A stretch of DNA of 64,000 bases, taken from assembly GCF_036192275.1 (NCBI RefSeq), contig NZ_CP108089.1:1-64000 (forward strand), given 5' to 3'. The translations under genes were made by a program, and so were the position numbers. The notes under the pieces are model-generated. The model did no database searches. It saw only the letters and a list, made by a program, of their open reading frames with translations, and was not told the origin of the DNA. How positions within the stretch are numbered: the stretch's first letter is position 1; every line of letters begins with the position of its first letter. Shown here piece after piece: positions 34,678-43,176 of the stretch. The stretch comes from Streptomyces sp. NBC_00250 (GTDB lineage Bacteria; Actinomycetota; Actinomycetes; Streptomycetales; Streptomycetaceae).

Positions 34678-34727
34678 GCATTGCCCTGGCCTCCATGCCC
34701 CGGTCGGCCAGGGCAATGCTTTTTTTC
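34678..34727 (+). terminator. Rho-independent terminator after MFS gene
   Basis: A 14-bp stem (34678-34691 with 34706-34719, GCATTGCCCTGGCC/GGCCAGGGCAATGC) is followed by seven T residues, a classical intrinsic terminator that is unusual in this GC-rich context. Confidence 0.9.
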
Positions 34728-34915
34728 TTGCGCGGAACCATTCTGCGGTAACCGGCCGGTCGAGATGACGGCCGGTCCGGCTGTTTGATCGGGCTGTTTT
34801 CCGAGAGCGTCGAATTACCTGCACATGACCTTGCTTTCGAGAGAATACGAATGACCGTCGGCGCAAAGAAGAGCGCGCGTCGTAAAGTTGCTGCGGCAAA
34901 TTCTGAGGAGACAGG

Positions 34916-36100
34916 ATGACCACGACCGACAGTGCCGTCACCGCGGTGCTGGACGAGGTGACAGCCCTCGTCGACACGCTTCGCAAGAGCGGACCCGAGG
35001 GCGAGGAGCGTCGCTGGATCCCGGACGAGAACGTCGAGCTGCTCGACAAGGCCGGCGTGTACCGCCTGGCGGTCCCGCGTCGCTTCGGTGGTCTTGAGGC
35101 CCCGGTCGCCAACCAGGTCAGGATCCTGAGCGAGATAGCCCGTGCCGACACGGCCACCGGCTGGGTCTCGATGATCTGGGTGTCCAGCTCGTGGATCCCC
35201 AGCCTCTTCCCCGACAAGGCCCAGGAGGAGGTGTACGGCGCCGGCCGCGCGGTGCGCGTCTCCACGGGCTTCACCCCCACCGGCACGCTGACCCCGGCGG
35301 GCGACGGTTCGTACAGCCTCAGCGGCTCCTGGAAGTGGCTCTCCGGCGCCCGCGGTTCGAACTGGGCCGTGCTGTCCGCCCTGCTCGTCGGCCCCGACGG
35401 CACCCCGGCCCCCTTCGCCGCCCTCGTCCCCTTCAGCGAGCTGGCCATCGCCGACGACTGGCACGCCTCGTACGCCGCCGGCACGGGCAGCTCCACGGCC
35501 ACCGCCGAGAACGTGACGGTCCCGGCCCACCGGGTGGTCAGCCTGATGGAGGTGCTCTCCGGCACCACCGGCGACCGCTCGAACACCGGGGCCACCGGGC
35601 GCAACTACGCCTTCATCCCCTTCTTCATGGCCCAGGGCGCCTCCGCCTACATCGGGATCGCCAAGGGTGCCTACGAGCTGTTCCTCGACCGCCTTCCGGG
35701 CCGCGGCATCACCTACACCTCCTGGACCGACCAGAGCGCCTCTCCGGTCACCCAGATCCAGGTCGCCATCGCCGCCAACAAGATCGCGGCCGCCGAGGCG
35801 CTCCAGGACAACTGGCTGCGCCGGCTCCAGGAGCACGCCGACGCCGGTACGAGCCAGTCCGTGGAGGAGCGGGCCACCGCCCGTGGCACCGCTGCCTTCG
35901 CCATCCAGCTCGCGAAGGAGGCCGTCGACGAGCTGTTCGAGGCCAGCGGCGCCTCGGTGATCATGCGCGACGTGGCGTTCCAGCGCTTCCACCGGGACAT
36001 GCGGGGCCTGGCCCTGCACGCGCTGTTCGCCTTCAACCCCAACCAGGAAGTGCACGGACGGGCCATCCTCGGGCTCGCCCCCGACACCCCGTTCCTGTGA
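34916..36100 (+). CDS. Flavin-dependent monooxygenase-like protein (acyl-CoA dehydrogenase fold), copy 1
   Basis: The 394-residue product has the acyl-CoA dehydrogenase fold as used by two-component group D monooxygenases (HsaA, HpaB and ActVA-ORF5-like). It shows the helical N-domain (NVELLDKAGVYRLAVPRRFG), the central beta region (LSGSWKWLSGARGSNWAVLS; DDWHASYAAGTGSSTATAEN) and the C-terminal helices ending FHRDMRGLALHALFAFNPNQ. Such enzymes hydroxylate with reduced flavin from a separate reductase; a candidate is encoded at 56569-57105. ATG 34916 follows GAGGAGACAG. A paralogue lies at 41397-42581. A desaturase/dehydrogenase role is the alternative. Confidence 0.82.
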   Translation: MTTTDSAVTAVLDEVTALVDTLRKSGPEGEERRWIPDENVELLDKAGVYRLAVPRRFGGLEAPVANQVRILSEIARADTATGWVSMIWVSSSWIPSLFPDKAQEEVYGAGRAVRVSTGFTPTGTLTPAGDGSYSLSGSWKWLSGARGSNWAVLSALLVGPDGTPAPFAALVPFSELAIADDWHASYAAGTGSSTATAENVTVPAHRVVSLMEVLSGTTGDRSNTGATGRNYAFIPFFMAQGASAYIGIAKGAYELFLDRLPGRGITYTSWTDQSASPVTQIQVAIAANKIAAAEALQDNWLRRLQEHADAGTSQSVEERATARGTAAFAIQLAKEAVDELFEASGASVIMRDVAFQRFHRDMRGLALHALFAFNPNQEVHGRAILGLAPDTPFL

Positions 36101-36134
36101 TCCGCCGTTCCGGATGACCGGAACGCTCCGGCCA

Positions 36135-36164
36135 CCGGGCCGCCCGCACGCGCGGGCGGCCCGG
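36135..36164 (+). terminator. Hairpin after monooxygenase copy 1
   Basis: A 13-bp perfect GC stem (36135-36147 with 36152-36164) around ACGC, 34 bp past the stop, without a long U-run. Confidence 0.65.
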
Positions 36165-36220
36165 TCTCGTACATCCCTCTTTGGTCGTTTACATCTCCCT
36201 GTGCAGGAAGGCTCATTGCC

Positions 36221-37063
36221 ATGACCGACACCACCGTCCTCGTCCTCGGCGGTACGGGAAAGACCGGCCGCCGCGTCGTGAACCGGCTGAAGGAGCGCGG
36301 GGCCACCGTCCGCGCGGCCAGCCGCTCCGGGGACGTCCGCTTCGACTGGGACGACACGAGCACCTGGGAGCCCGCGCTCGCCGGCGTCGACGTCGCCTAC
36401 CTGGTGGACGCGCAGGACAAGCCCGGCGCCTGGGACGCCGAGGCCGCGCTGCGCGAGCTGTCCGGCCTCGCCGTCGCCGGCGGGGTCCGCCGGCTGGTGC
36501 TGCTCCAGGCCCGGGTGACCGAGCCGGTCGGCGGCAAGTCGCTGATAGCCGGCGAGCGCGCCGTCCAGGAGTCCGGTGCCGAGTGGACCGTGCTGCGGCC
36601 CAACTGGTTCTTCCAGAACTTCGACGAGGGGGTCCTGCTCGACGGCGTCCTCGCCGGTGAACTGTCCCTCCCCGCCGGGTCGGGCCGCGAACCGTTCGTC
36701 GACACCGAGGACGTCGCCGCCGTCGCGGTCGAGGCCCTGCTGGAGGACGGCCACGCCGGACAGACCTACGAACTGAGCGGCGCCCGGGCCCTCACCCTGG
36801 ACGAGGCCGTCAAGGAGATCGCCCAGGCCACCGGCCGGGACATCCGCTACGTCCCCGTCGAGCACCAGGCCTACGTGGACGAGCTCGTGAGCTACGACGT
36901 ACCCGCCGACTACGCGCTCTTCGTCGCCGATCTCGTCGCCCAGATCCGCGACAACAAGAACGCCACCCCCACCGACACCGTCCGGCGTGTGCTGGGCCGT
37001 GAACCCCGGGACTTCTCCGACTTCGTGAAGGACGCCGCCGCGCGGGGCGTCTGGAACGTCTGA
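36221..37063 (+). CDS. NmrA-like NAD(P)-binding oxidoreductase
   Basis: The 280-residue protein is an atypical short-chain dehydrogenase with a Rossmann start (VLVLGGTGKTGRRVVNRLKE), arginine for NADP phosphate (RAASRSGDVRF), LRPNWFFQNFDEGVLL and the NmrA-type C-terminal half with YELSGARALTLDEAVKEIA. Members act as quinone/azo reductases, tailoring ketoreductases or redox sensors. ATG 36221 follows CAGGAAGG. In this cluster it likely modifies the polyketide; the exact step is unknown. Its 3' end runs into three 26-bp tandem repeats. Confidence 0.82.
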   Translation: MTDTTVLVLGGTGKTGRRVVNRLKERGATVRAASRSGDVRFDWDDTSTWEPALAGVDVAYLVDAQDKPGAWDAEAALRELSGLAVAGGVRRLVLLQARVTEPVGGKSLIAGERAVQESGAEWTVLRPNWFFQNFDEGVLLDGVLAGELSLPAGSGREPFVDTEDVAAVAVEALLEDGHAGQTYELSGARALTLDEAVKEIAQATGRDIRYVPVEHQAYVDELVSYDVPADYALFVADLVAQIRDNKNATPTDTVRRVLGREPRDFSDFVKDAAARGVWNV

Positions 37064-37132
37064 GTCCTACCGGGCTGAAAAACGTCCCAGTCCGACCGGG
37101 GTTGGGAACGTCCGAGTCCGACCGGACTTTCA
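37055..37132. repeat. Three tandem 26-bp repeats at the 3' end of the NmrA-like gene
   Basis: Units start at 37055, 37081 and 37107, each AACGTCY.AGTCC.ACCGG with six to eight variable bases at the end. The first overlaps the last codons of the gene. They lie between convergent genes, just before a terminator. Confidence 0.75.
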
Positions 37133-37146
37133 GCACCTGACGTACC

Positions 37147-37176
37147 GGGGCCCCGCCGGAACACCGGCGGGGCCCC
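37147..37176. terminator. Bidirectional hairpin between NmrA-like and SARP genes
   Basis: A 13-bp stem (GGGGCCCCGCCGG, 37147-37159, with 37164-37176) around AACA between the convergent 3' ends. Confidence 0.75.
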
Positions 37177-37194
37177 TTCCCGGTGCTCCCTCCC

Positions 37195-39399
37195 TCACAC
37201 CGCGATCCTCCGTCCGCGCGTCGGCGACTGCGGACGGCCCGCCGACGGCTCCTGCGGCCGGTCCGTCCTCGGCGGCAGCAGCGTCAGGGTCGACGCCCGG
37301 TGCTTTCCGCCGCCCCAGCCGGGGCGGCGTTCGAGCAGCTCGGGCCGGGCCGTGGCGACGGTGAGCAGCGGGGCCGTACCGGCGCCGTCGGACAGGGACT
37401 CGAGCCGGTCCAGTACGGCGTCCGCCGCCTGGTGGGCGTCGTCGACGACGACCACGACCGGTTCGATCGCGGCGGCCGCCGTCAGGAGCTCCGCCCATAC
37501 GTTCAGGACCTCGCCCCGGTCGGCCGGGTCCACCGGAGAGCCGCCCGGGGGCAGGAGCGGCAGGAGACGCTGGTACATCCGGGCGCGACGGGCCTTGGCC
37601 ATGGGCAGACGCCACACGGCCGCGGCGAGTTTGGCCCGGGAGACCTCGACCGCGTCCTCCGCCAGGACGCCGCAATAGCGGGCCAGGATCACTCCGGCGA
37701 CGGCCAGCGGCTCGCCGCGGCCGGTGGCCCGGGCGGTCAGTACGCGCACGGGCGCCGGGGACTGTACGGCGATGCTGCGCTCGAACTCCGCCAGCAGATG
37801 CGACTTGCCGACACCCGGTGCGCCGAGGACGGTCACCAGGTGGGGGACCGAGCTGTGCCGGGCCCAGTCCAGCAGACCGTTGAGCACCCCCAGTTCGTGT
37901 TCGCGGTCGGTACGGAAGGCGGCTTCGTCGCCGAGGAGTCCCAGGACCTGCCACGCGTCGGAGGAGTCGTCGGCCGACTTCGCCGCGACGGAGGCCGCGG
38001 TCGCGAGGCGCGCCGCGCCGCTCATCCACACCTCGCCGTCCGGTACCCGGCCCAGCATCGCCCGGCCGTCGTCCAGCAGCGTTCCCACGGCCGAGGGGCG
38101 GCCGGCTTCGGCGCCGGGACTGAGCCGGACCAGGGCCCTGCCGGTGGTCACCGCCGCCCTGAGGGCCGTCTGCATGTCGACCGAGAACCTCTCGCGCAGA
38201 GCCAGGGCGGCCCGGACGGCCCGCTCGGGATCGTCGTCCCCGGGTCCGTCGACTCCGAACAGGGCCAGCGTGAGCGATCCGATCGCGGCGACCACGGTGC
38301 CGCCGAACCGGGTGATGACGTCCTCGACGGTGAGCAGGGCCGTCTCGATGTCCCCGGGGGACACCTCGTCGAGACTGCCCAGCCTGAGCCCTACGAGCAG
38401 CGCGCTCACCGGGATCCGCTCGGTGACGGCCGTGTTGCCCTGACGTGGAACCACGAGGGGGGCGGCGCCGGGCTGTTCGGCGGGGGGTTGTTGTGTGAGG
38501 AGCGAGGGGACCGGGGTGAGCGGTGTGGCCCCCGGGGTGGTGCCCGGGGTTCCCGGGCTGGTGGCCCCGCGCGGAGTGACGGTTGCGCCCGGGGGAGTGG
38601 TGGCCTCGCGCAGGGGAGTGGTGGCCTCGGCGGCCAGCGCGGGGTCGTGGGTCAGGATCGCGTGCTGGAGCGTACGGAGACCGTGGCCGGGTTCCAGGCC
38701 GAGGTTCTCCACCAGGGAGGACCGCACCCGCTCGTAGACGTTCAGGGCGTCGGCCTGTCGTCCGCAGCGGTACAGCGCGAGCATCAGCTGCCCGCGGGCC
38801 CGTTCTCGCCAGGGTTCCGCCTCGGCCATCATCGTCAGCTCGCCGAGTATCGAATGGTGGCGCCCGCACTCCAGTTCGGCTTCGAAGAGGTCCTCAAGGA
38901 CGTCGAGCCGGTCCCGGCGGGCGGCGTCGAGCTCCGGCCAGGCGATGCCCGACTCGGCGAGGTCGGCGAGGAGCGGGCCTCCCCACAGGTCCAGCCCTTT
39001 TCGCAGCAGCCGCGAGGCCTCCTCCGGTGAACCGGCGGCGAGTTCGGCCCTGCCTGCGGTCACCCAGCGGCGGAAGGCCATCAGGTCCACGTCGTCGGGG
39101 TCGACACGCAACATGTATCCGGGCGCTTTGGTCACGAGTTCCGGGGCACCGTGGGCCCCGGGGCCGGCGTTTTCGGCCAGGATCGTCCGCAGTCCCCATA
39201 TCGCGTTGTGCAGAATCTTCCGGGCGGTGGCCGGAACGTCCTCCGATTCCCAGAGGGCTTCCACGAGCTCGCTCGTGGCCACCACGCGGTTGGCATTCAG
39301 CAGGAGATAGCCGAGTGTCGCGCGCTGTTTCGTCCCACCCAGGGCAACGGGTCCGTCCCCCGATATCGCTTCCAACGGCCCTAGCAATCTGAACCTCAT
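37195..39399 (-). CDS. Large SARP regulator with cyclase-like and AAA ATPase domains
   Basis: A 734-residue AfsR/SARP protein. The N-terminus is an OmpR-type winged helix (MRFRLLGPLEAISGDGPVAL; KQRATLGYLLLNANRVVATS) followed by a bacterial transcriptional activation domain (~100-250; LLRKGLDLWGGPLLADLAES). After a Pro/Thr-rich linker comes a class III nucleotide-cyclase-like region (~310-430; TRFGGTVVAAIGSLTLALFG). An AAA-type NTPase follows (VTVLGAPGVGKSHLLAEFER; Walker B VVVVVDDAH). ATG 39399 has GGAG ahead; the upstream TTG at 39414 overlaps it. SARPs activate antibiotic genes by binding heptamer direct repeats, candidates for which occur in several cluster promoters. Probably the pathway-specific activator. 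Confidence 0.9.
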   Translation of the reverse strand: MRFRLLGPLEAISGDGPVALGGTKQRATLGYLLLNANRVVATSELVEALWESEDVPATARKILHNAIWGLRTILAENAGPGAHGAPELVTKAPGYMLRVDPDDVDLMAFRRWVTAGRAELAAGSPEEASRLLRKGLDLWGGPLLADLAESGIAWPELDAARRDRLDVLEDLFEAELECGRHHSILGELTMMAEAEPWRERARGQLMLALYRCGRQADALNVYERVRSSLVENLGLEPGHGLRTLQHAILTHDPALAAEATTPLREATTPPGATVTPRGATSPGTPGTTPGATPLTPVPSLLTQQPPAEQPGAAPLVVPRQGNTAVTERIPVSALLVGLRLGSLDEVSPGDIETALLTVEDVITRFGGTVVAAIGSLTLALFGVDGPGDDDPERAVRAALALRERFSVDMQTALRAAVTTGRALVRLSPGAEAGRPSAVGTLLDDGRAMLGRVPDGEVWMSGAARLATAASVAAKSADDSSDAWQVLGLLGDEAAFRTDREHELGVLNGLLDWARHSSVPHLVTVLGAPGVGKSHLLAEFERSIAVQSPAPVRVLTARATGRGEPLAVAGVILARYCGVLAEDAVEVSRAKLAAAVWRLPMAKARRARMYQRLLPLLPPGGSPVDPADRGEVLNVWAELLTAAAAIEPVVVVVDDAHQAADAVLDRLESLSDGAGTAPLLTVATARPELLERRPGWGGGKHRASTLTLLPPRTDRPQEPSAGRPQSPTRGRRIAV

Positions 39400-39608
39400 T
39401 GCCCCCCGCTCCAAGGTTTGACGTGCATTCGGAAATACCCGCGGGCCGAATCAGGTTGGCAATCCTTGACGCGCCGGAAGGCCTGTGGTGCACTTCCCGC
39501 AGATTTCCCCCCACTGTCCCACCAGCTCCTTGAAAGAGTCTTGAGCAGTGCGTGACGGGAATATTTTTTGCCCGGGGGGACAGGCCAGGAAAAGAGAAGG
39601 TGAAACTC

Positions 39609-40493
39609 ATGGTCGACAACGAAGCCGAAGCGGAAGTAACAATTCTGGGTCTTGGCCTGATGGGGCGGGCGATCGCCGCCGCGCTCCTGCGGGCCGGCCG
39701 TTCCACCACGGTGTGGAACCGGACCCCCGGAAGGGACGGGGACCTGATCACCCAGGGCGCCCGGGTCGCGCCCTCCGCGGCCGCGGCCTTATCGGCGACC
39801 GACGGCCTCGTGATCGTATGCCTCAAGGACCACGAGGCGGTCCGGTCCGTCCTCGACCCCCTGGGGGAGGCCCTGAGCGGGCGCACCGTCGTCAACCTGA
39901 CGTCCAGCACCTCCGACCAGGCCCGCGAGCTCGCCGCCTGGGTCGGCGACCGGGGAGCCGCCTACCTCGACGGGGCGATCATGGCCGTCCCGGAGACCAT
40001 GGGAGGACCCGAGGCGGTCCTGCTCCACAGCGGGGACGAGCAGGTCTTCGACACGCACCTGCCGGTCCTGCGTGACCTGGGCACCTGCCTGCACCTCGGT
40101 ACGGATCCCGGTCTTGCCGCCCTTCACGACGTGGCCCTGCTCAACATCATGTGGGGCGTGCTGAACAGCTTCCTGCACGGGGCGGCGCTCGTGGGCACGG
40201 CGAAGGTCCCGGCCGCCGAGTTCGCCGTCCTGGCCAACCAGTGGATCTCCTCGGTCACCGAGTTCGTCTCCGCCTACGCCGAACAGATCGACGCCGACGC
40301 GCCCGTGGCCCGGGACGCCACCCTCGACACCCACGCCGCCGCCATGGACCACCTGGTGCAGGAGAGCGAGGCGGCCGGGGTGGACGTCTCGCTGCCTCGG
40401 TTCTTCCGTGGCCTGGTCGCCGAGACGGTCGCGAAGGGCCGGGGCGGCGACAGCTACGCGGCCGTCGTCGACCGCTTCCGCCCACGTCCCTGA
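39609..40493 (+). CDS. Imine-reductase-like NADPH-dependent enzyme
   Basis: The 294-residue protein has an NADPH Rossmann domain (VTILGLGLMGRAIAAALLRA; TTVWNRTPGR, the W-N-R-T signature of imine reductases). Its C-terminal helical half has Asp174 in LHDVALLNIMWGVLNSFLHG, where R-type imine reductases keep a catalytic aspartate. Length is normal for the IRED family. It would reduce a cyclic imine, as expected when a polyketide aldehyde is transaminated and cyclises. Codon 61 (39789-39791) is TTA, so translation probably depends on the bldA tRNA. It is divergent from the SARP gene. A beta-hydroxyacid-dehydrogenase role is the alternative but lacks its lysine signature. Confidence 0.82.
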   Translation: MVDNEAEAEVTILGLGLMGRAIAAALLRAGRSTTVWNRTPGRDGDLITQGARVAPSAAAALSATDGLVIVCLKDHEAVRSVLDPLGEALSGRTVVNLTSSTSDQARELAAWVGDRGAAYLDGAIMAVPETMGGPEAVLLHSGDEQVFDTHLPVLRDLGTCLHLGTDPGLAALHDVALLNIMWGVLNSFLHGAALVGTAKVPAAEFAVLANQWISSVTEFVSAYAEQIDADAPVARDATLDTHAAAMDHLVQESEAAGVDVSLPRFFRGLVAETVAKGRGGDSYAAVVDRFRPRP

Positions 40494-40513
40494 CGGTACC
40501 CGCGGGAGAAGTC

Positions 40514-40537
40514 AGTGACTTCAAAGTGCCTTCTTCC
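40514..40537. promoter_or_regulatory. HxlR-type operator candidate, copy 2
   Basis: The core GTGACTTCAAAGTGC with a TTCTTCC tail is identical at 21 of 24 positions to 32942-32965 in the HxlR gene. It lies 86 bp upstream of the PPOX start. The alternative is a leftover copy of an HxlR N-terminus, since its reverse strand would read E-E-G-T-L-K-S. Confidence 0.5.
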
Positions 40538-40622
40538 GCGACAGGTGGCAGTGCTGCATTCTGATACCGGAAGAGTCTTCCGGACCCTTGCCATCGACAA
40601 TCGGACGCCGAGAGGAATCGAT

Positions 40623-41111
40623 ATGGCTACCACCGTGGAATCCTTCTCGGAAATCGAAGACAAATTCAATTCCTACATCCAGGACATCGTCTACTGCACC
40701 ATGATCACAGTGGACAAGAAATCGCGCCCCCGGGCGCGTGTCCTGCTGCCCATCTGGGAAGTGGTCGACGGAAAGCCGGTCGGCTGGCTCGCCGCCTACA
40801 AGACGCCCGTCAAGGTGGCGCATCTGGCCAACAACCCGCACACCACCTACTCGTACTGGAACCCCCGCCAGAACGCGGTGTTCATCGACAGCGTCTCCAC
40901 ATGGGCCGAGGACCAGGAGACCCGGCAGTACGCGTGGGACCTCTACCGCAAGGGAAGCCCCGCGGGCGTCGGGTACAACCCGCTCAACTTCTGGCGCGGC
41001 GGACCTGAGGACCCCAAGTACCACGTCCTGCGCATCGACCCGTGGAGGGTGCAGGTGCTGCGCGGCTCGGACCTCAGCAGCCGCATCTGGACGGACGAGA
41101 GCCGGCGCTGA
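40623..41111 (+). CDS. PPOX-class FMN-binding protein
   Basis: The 162-residue protein has the split beta-barrel of the pyridoxamine-phosphate-oxidase-like family. SYIQDIVYCTMITVDKKSRP is the opening, RVLLPIWEVVDGKPVGWLAA and the K-V-A-H-L-A-N-N-P-H turn contact flavin in relatives, and the end is LRIDPWRVQVLRG. ATG 40623 follows GAGAGGAAT. Family members bind FMN or F420 and carry out reductions. Within this cluster it may supply a redox step. A GTGACTTCAAAGTGC element upstream suggests HxlR control. Confidence 0.8.
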   Translation: MATTVESFSEIEDKFNSYIQDIVYCTMITVDKKSRPRARVLLPIWEVVDGKPVGWLAAYKTPVKVAHLANNPHTTYSYWNPRQNAVFIDSVSTWAEDQETRQYAWDLYRKGSPAGVGYNPLNFWRGGPEDPKYHVLRIDPWRVQVLRGSDLSSRIWTDESRR

Positions 41112-41316
41112 ACTCCCGGCGCGGGCAGATGATTCGGCCTCTGCCCGCGCCGGGCCCGTACCCCCGGTCGGGGGGCGCGAGGTCGTCGGGGTCACCAGGG
41201 CATGCGGTCGGCACGACCATGAGGTCGTGAGGTCGCCCGGTCATGAAAAGATTCAAGATTCCCAGATATCGGTAACCGGGCGCTCATCAATTGATAGTCC
41301 CGGTAATGACCGAGGT

Positions 41317-41359
41317 GTGAGCGAATTCCGGAAGCAGTTGAATGCGCCGGCAGTACAGT
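41317..41359 (+). promoter_or_regulatory. Candidate SARP-type promoter of monooxygenase copy 2
   Basis: GTGAGCG at 41317-41323 and TTGAATG at 41338-41344 lie 21 bp apart, and TACAGT (a fair -10 hexamer) starts nine bases after the second. The gene starts at 41397. Confidence 0.4.
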
Positions 41360-41396
41360 CGGCAGAACCGGATGAATTCGCGGCAGAGGAGGCAGG

Positions 41397-42581
41397 ATGG
41401 CCACGGTCGACATCGACGCCGGCACCGTACTGAAAGCGGTTCGGGAGAGCGTGCAGACCCTCCGTGAGAACGGACGCGCGACCGAGGAACGCGGCTGGCT
41501 CACGCAGGAGAACATCGAGCTGCTGGACCAGGCCGGGGTCTTCCGGTCCGCGGTCCCGCAGCGGTTCGGCGGGCTGGACCTGCCGCTCGCCGACCAGTTC
41601 GCGCTCGTCTCCGAGATCGCCCGCGGCTGTGGCTCGACGGGTTGGGTGTCCAACGCCTGGATATCCAGCGCCTGGATCATCTCCCAGTACCCCGACCAGG
41701 CCCAGGAGGAGATCTACGCCACCAGCGGCGGTTCTCTGAAGGTCTCCGGTGGCTTCACCCCGACCGGCCGGGCGACCCGCACCGACGACGGCTTCGTCCT
41801 GAACGGGAGCTGGCGCTTCAACACCGGCATCCGCGGTGCCGACTGGAACATCCTCGCGGCCCTCGTCGAGCGCACGGACGACGTGCACGAGGAGGTCTAC
41901 GCGGTGGTGCGCGCCGACGACATGACGATCGCCGACGACTGGGACGTCTCCTCCGCCGCGGGCACCGGCAGCTGCACCTCGTCCGTCAAGGACCTCTTCG
42001 TCCCGGCGCACCGGGTTGTGGACGGCTTCGAGGTGCTGGAGGGTGAGGTGGCCGACCGGGCGCACGCCGAGGGGAGCGGCCGGGAGTACGGCCTCACCGC
42101 GTACGTGATGGCGCTGTCGGCGGCGGCCTACGTCGGGATGGCCCGGGCGGGCCTCGAACTGTTCCTGGACCGGCTGCCGGGCAAGGGCATCGCCTACTCG
42201 CACTGGGAGGAGCAGCGGGCGCACCCGTACATCCAGTTCCAGGTCGCGGCCGCCGCCAACAAGATCTCGGCCGCCCAGGCGTTGGCCGACAGCTATGTCC
42301 AGCGCATGCAGGCCGTCGCCGACGCGGGTGAGCGGATGTCGATGAACGACCGGGTGGAGCTCCGCAGCCAGATCACCTACTCGGTCCTGCTCGCGAAGGA
42401 GGCCGTCGACACGCTGCACTCGGTCAGCGGGGCTTCGGTCATCCAGCGCTCGCAGCCGTTCCAGCGTGTCCACCGGGACATCCAGGGGCTCGCGCTGCAC
42501 GGCCTGATGGCGCCTCTGGGTGGCTTCGAGGCGTACGGCAGGGTCCTGGTCGGGCTCGACCCGGACACCGAGTTCTTCTAG
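41397..42581 (+). CDS. Flavin-dependent monooxygenase-like protein (acyl-CoA dehydrogenase fold), copy 2
   Basis: A 394-residue paralogue of the protein at 34916-36100, same length and same block order: NIELLDQAGVFRSAVPQRFG, STGWVSNAWISSAWIISQYP, LNGSWRFNTGIRGADWNILA, DDWDVSSAAGTGSCTS and the C-terminal FQRVHRDIQGLALHGLM. ATG 41397 follows GAGGAGGCAGG. The two copies probably catalyse successive or alternative oxidations, or form a mixed oligomer, using reduced flavin from the reductase at 56569-57105. The plasmid replication module begins just downstream. Confidence 0.82.
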   Translation: MATVDIDAGTVLKAVRESVQTLRENGRATEERGWLTQENIELLDQAGVFRSAVPQRFGGLDLPLADQFALVSEIARGCGSTGWVSNAWISSAWIISQYPDQAQEEIYATSGGSLKVSGGFTPTGRATRTDDGFVLNGSWRFNTGIRGADWNILAALVERTDDVHEEVYAVVRADDMTIADDWDVSSAAGTGSCTSSVKDLFVPAHRVVDGFEVLEGEVADRAHAEGSGREYGLTAYVMALSAAAYVGMARAGLELFLDRLPGKGIAYSHWEEQRAHPYIQFQVAAAANKISAAQALADSYVQRMQAVADAGERMSMNDRVELRSQITYSVLLAKEAVDTLHSVSGASVIQRSQPFQRVHRDIQGLALHGLMAPLGGFEAYGRVLVGLDPDTEFF

Positions 42582-42745
42582 ACCGCCGGCTGTTCCCGAG
42601 GGCCGCGTACGGCGAATCCCCCCGCCGTACGCGGCCCTCGTCCGTGCCCACGTCCGTGCCCACGTCCGTGCCCACGGCGGCCCAGGGCAGTGGTGCTCAC
42701 GGCGAGAGCCGGGCGAGCGCGGGGAGAGAGCGGAGCCTGGAGAGA

Positions 42746-43175
42746 GCAGCGACCGAGAGGGCGCAGCGACTCAGCAGCTACTGAGAGAACAGCGACTGAA
42801 GATTTTTGAGTCGCTGTCAGTCGCTGTTGAAGAAGTCCAGGTCAGAGGGGTCAAAACCTTCAAAACAGCGACTGAAGCGACTCAAGACTCGTATCTATGA
42901 CACGCACACGCGCACGCGAATGTCTTCATAAAGTCCGAAGTTGAGTCGCTACGGTCGCTAACAGGAGGGGTGAACCCATCCTGACCTGGGCTTATGTGGC
43001 AGCGACTGAACAGCTACCGAAGCCCTCCAGAGTCGCTGAATCGCTGATTTCTTCAGTCGCTGAGGCGCTCCGGACGTGCTGGTGCCCAGCGACCGAGGCA
43101 GTTCGGTCGCTGGGCACGTGGTTCTCAGTCGCTGACAGCGACTCAAGGGTGGCTCTGAGCGACTCGGCCCAGCGA
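42746..43175. repeat. Iteron array, candidate plasmid replication origin
   Basis: About 20 copies of a GCGACTSA core (CAGCGACTGAA / AGTCGCTG and variants CAGCGACCGA, CAGCGACTCA) lie in both orientations between 42746 and 43175. Clusters occur at 42789-42825, 42863-42885, 42941-42959, 43030-43064, 43086-43111 and 43125-43180. The stretch 42582-43176 has no gene; its left end (42639-42675) holds a short 12-bp tandem repeat. A further cluster lies at 46221-46250, so repeats flank the replication genes. I infer an iteron-controlled origin. Confidence 0.8.
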
Positions 43176-43176
43176 C

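Noticed and set aside
34469..36865. 798-codon minus-strand frame
   Set aside because: Antisense of the MFS tail, monooxygenase copy 1 and NmrA-like gene; no domain.
39530..39564. Heptamers TTGAAAG and TTGAGCA, 11 bp apart, before the imine reductase as a SARP site
   Set aside because: Spacing between them fits, but no -10 hexamer lies 8-9 bases downstream, so I do not count it with the four better sites.
42639..42675. Three 12-bp tandem units CGTCCGTGCCCA considered as iterons
   Set aside because: They do not share the GCGACTSA core and look like simple slippage at the end of the preceding gene.
42746..43175. Possible CRISPR array
   Set aside because: Repeats are 8-11 bases, in both orientations and irregularly spaced; no cas genes. 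They fit replication iterons.
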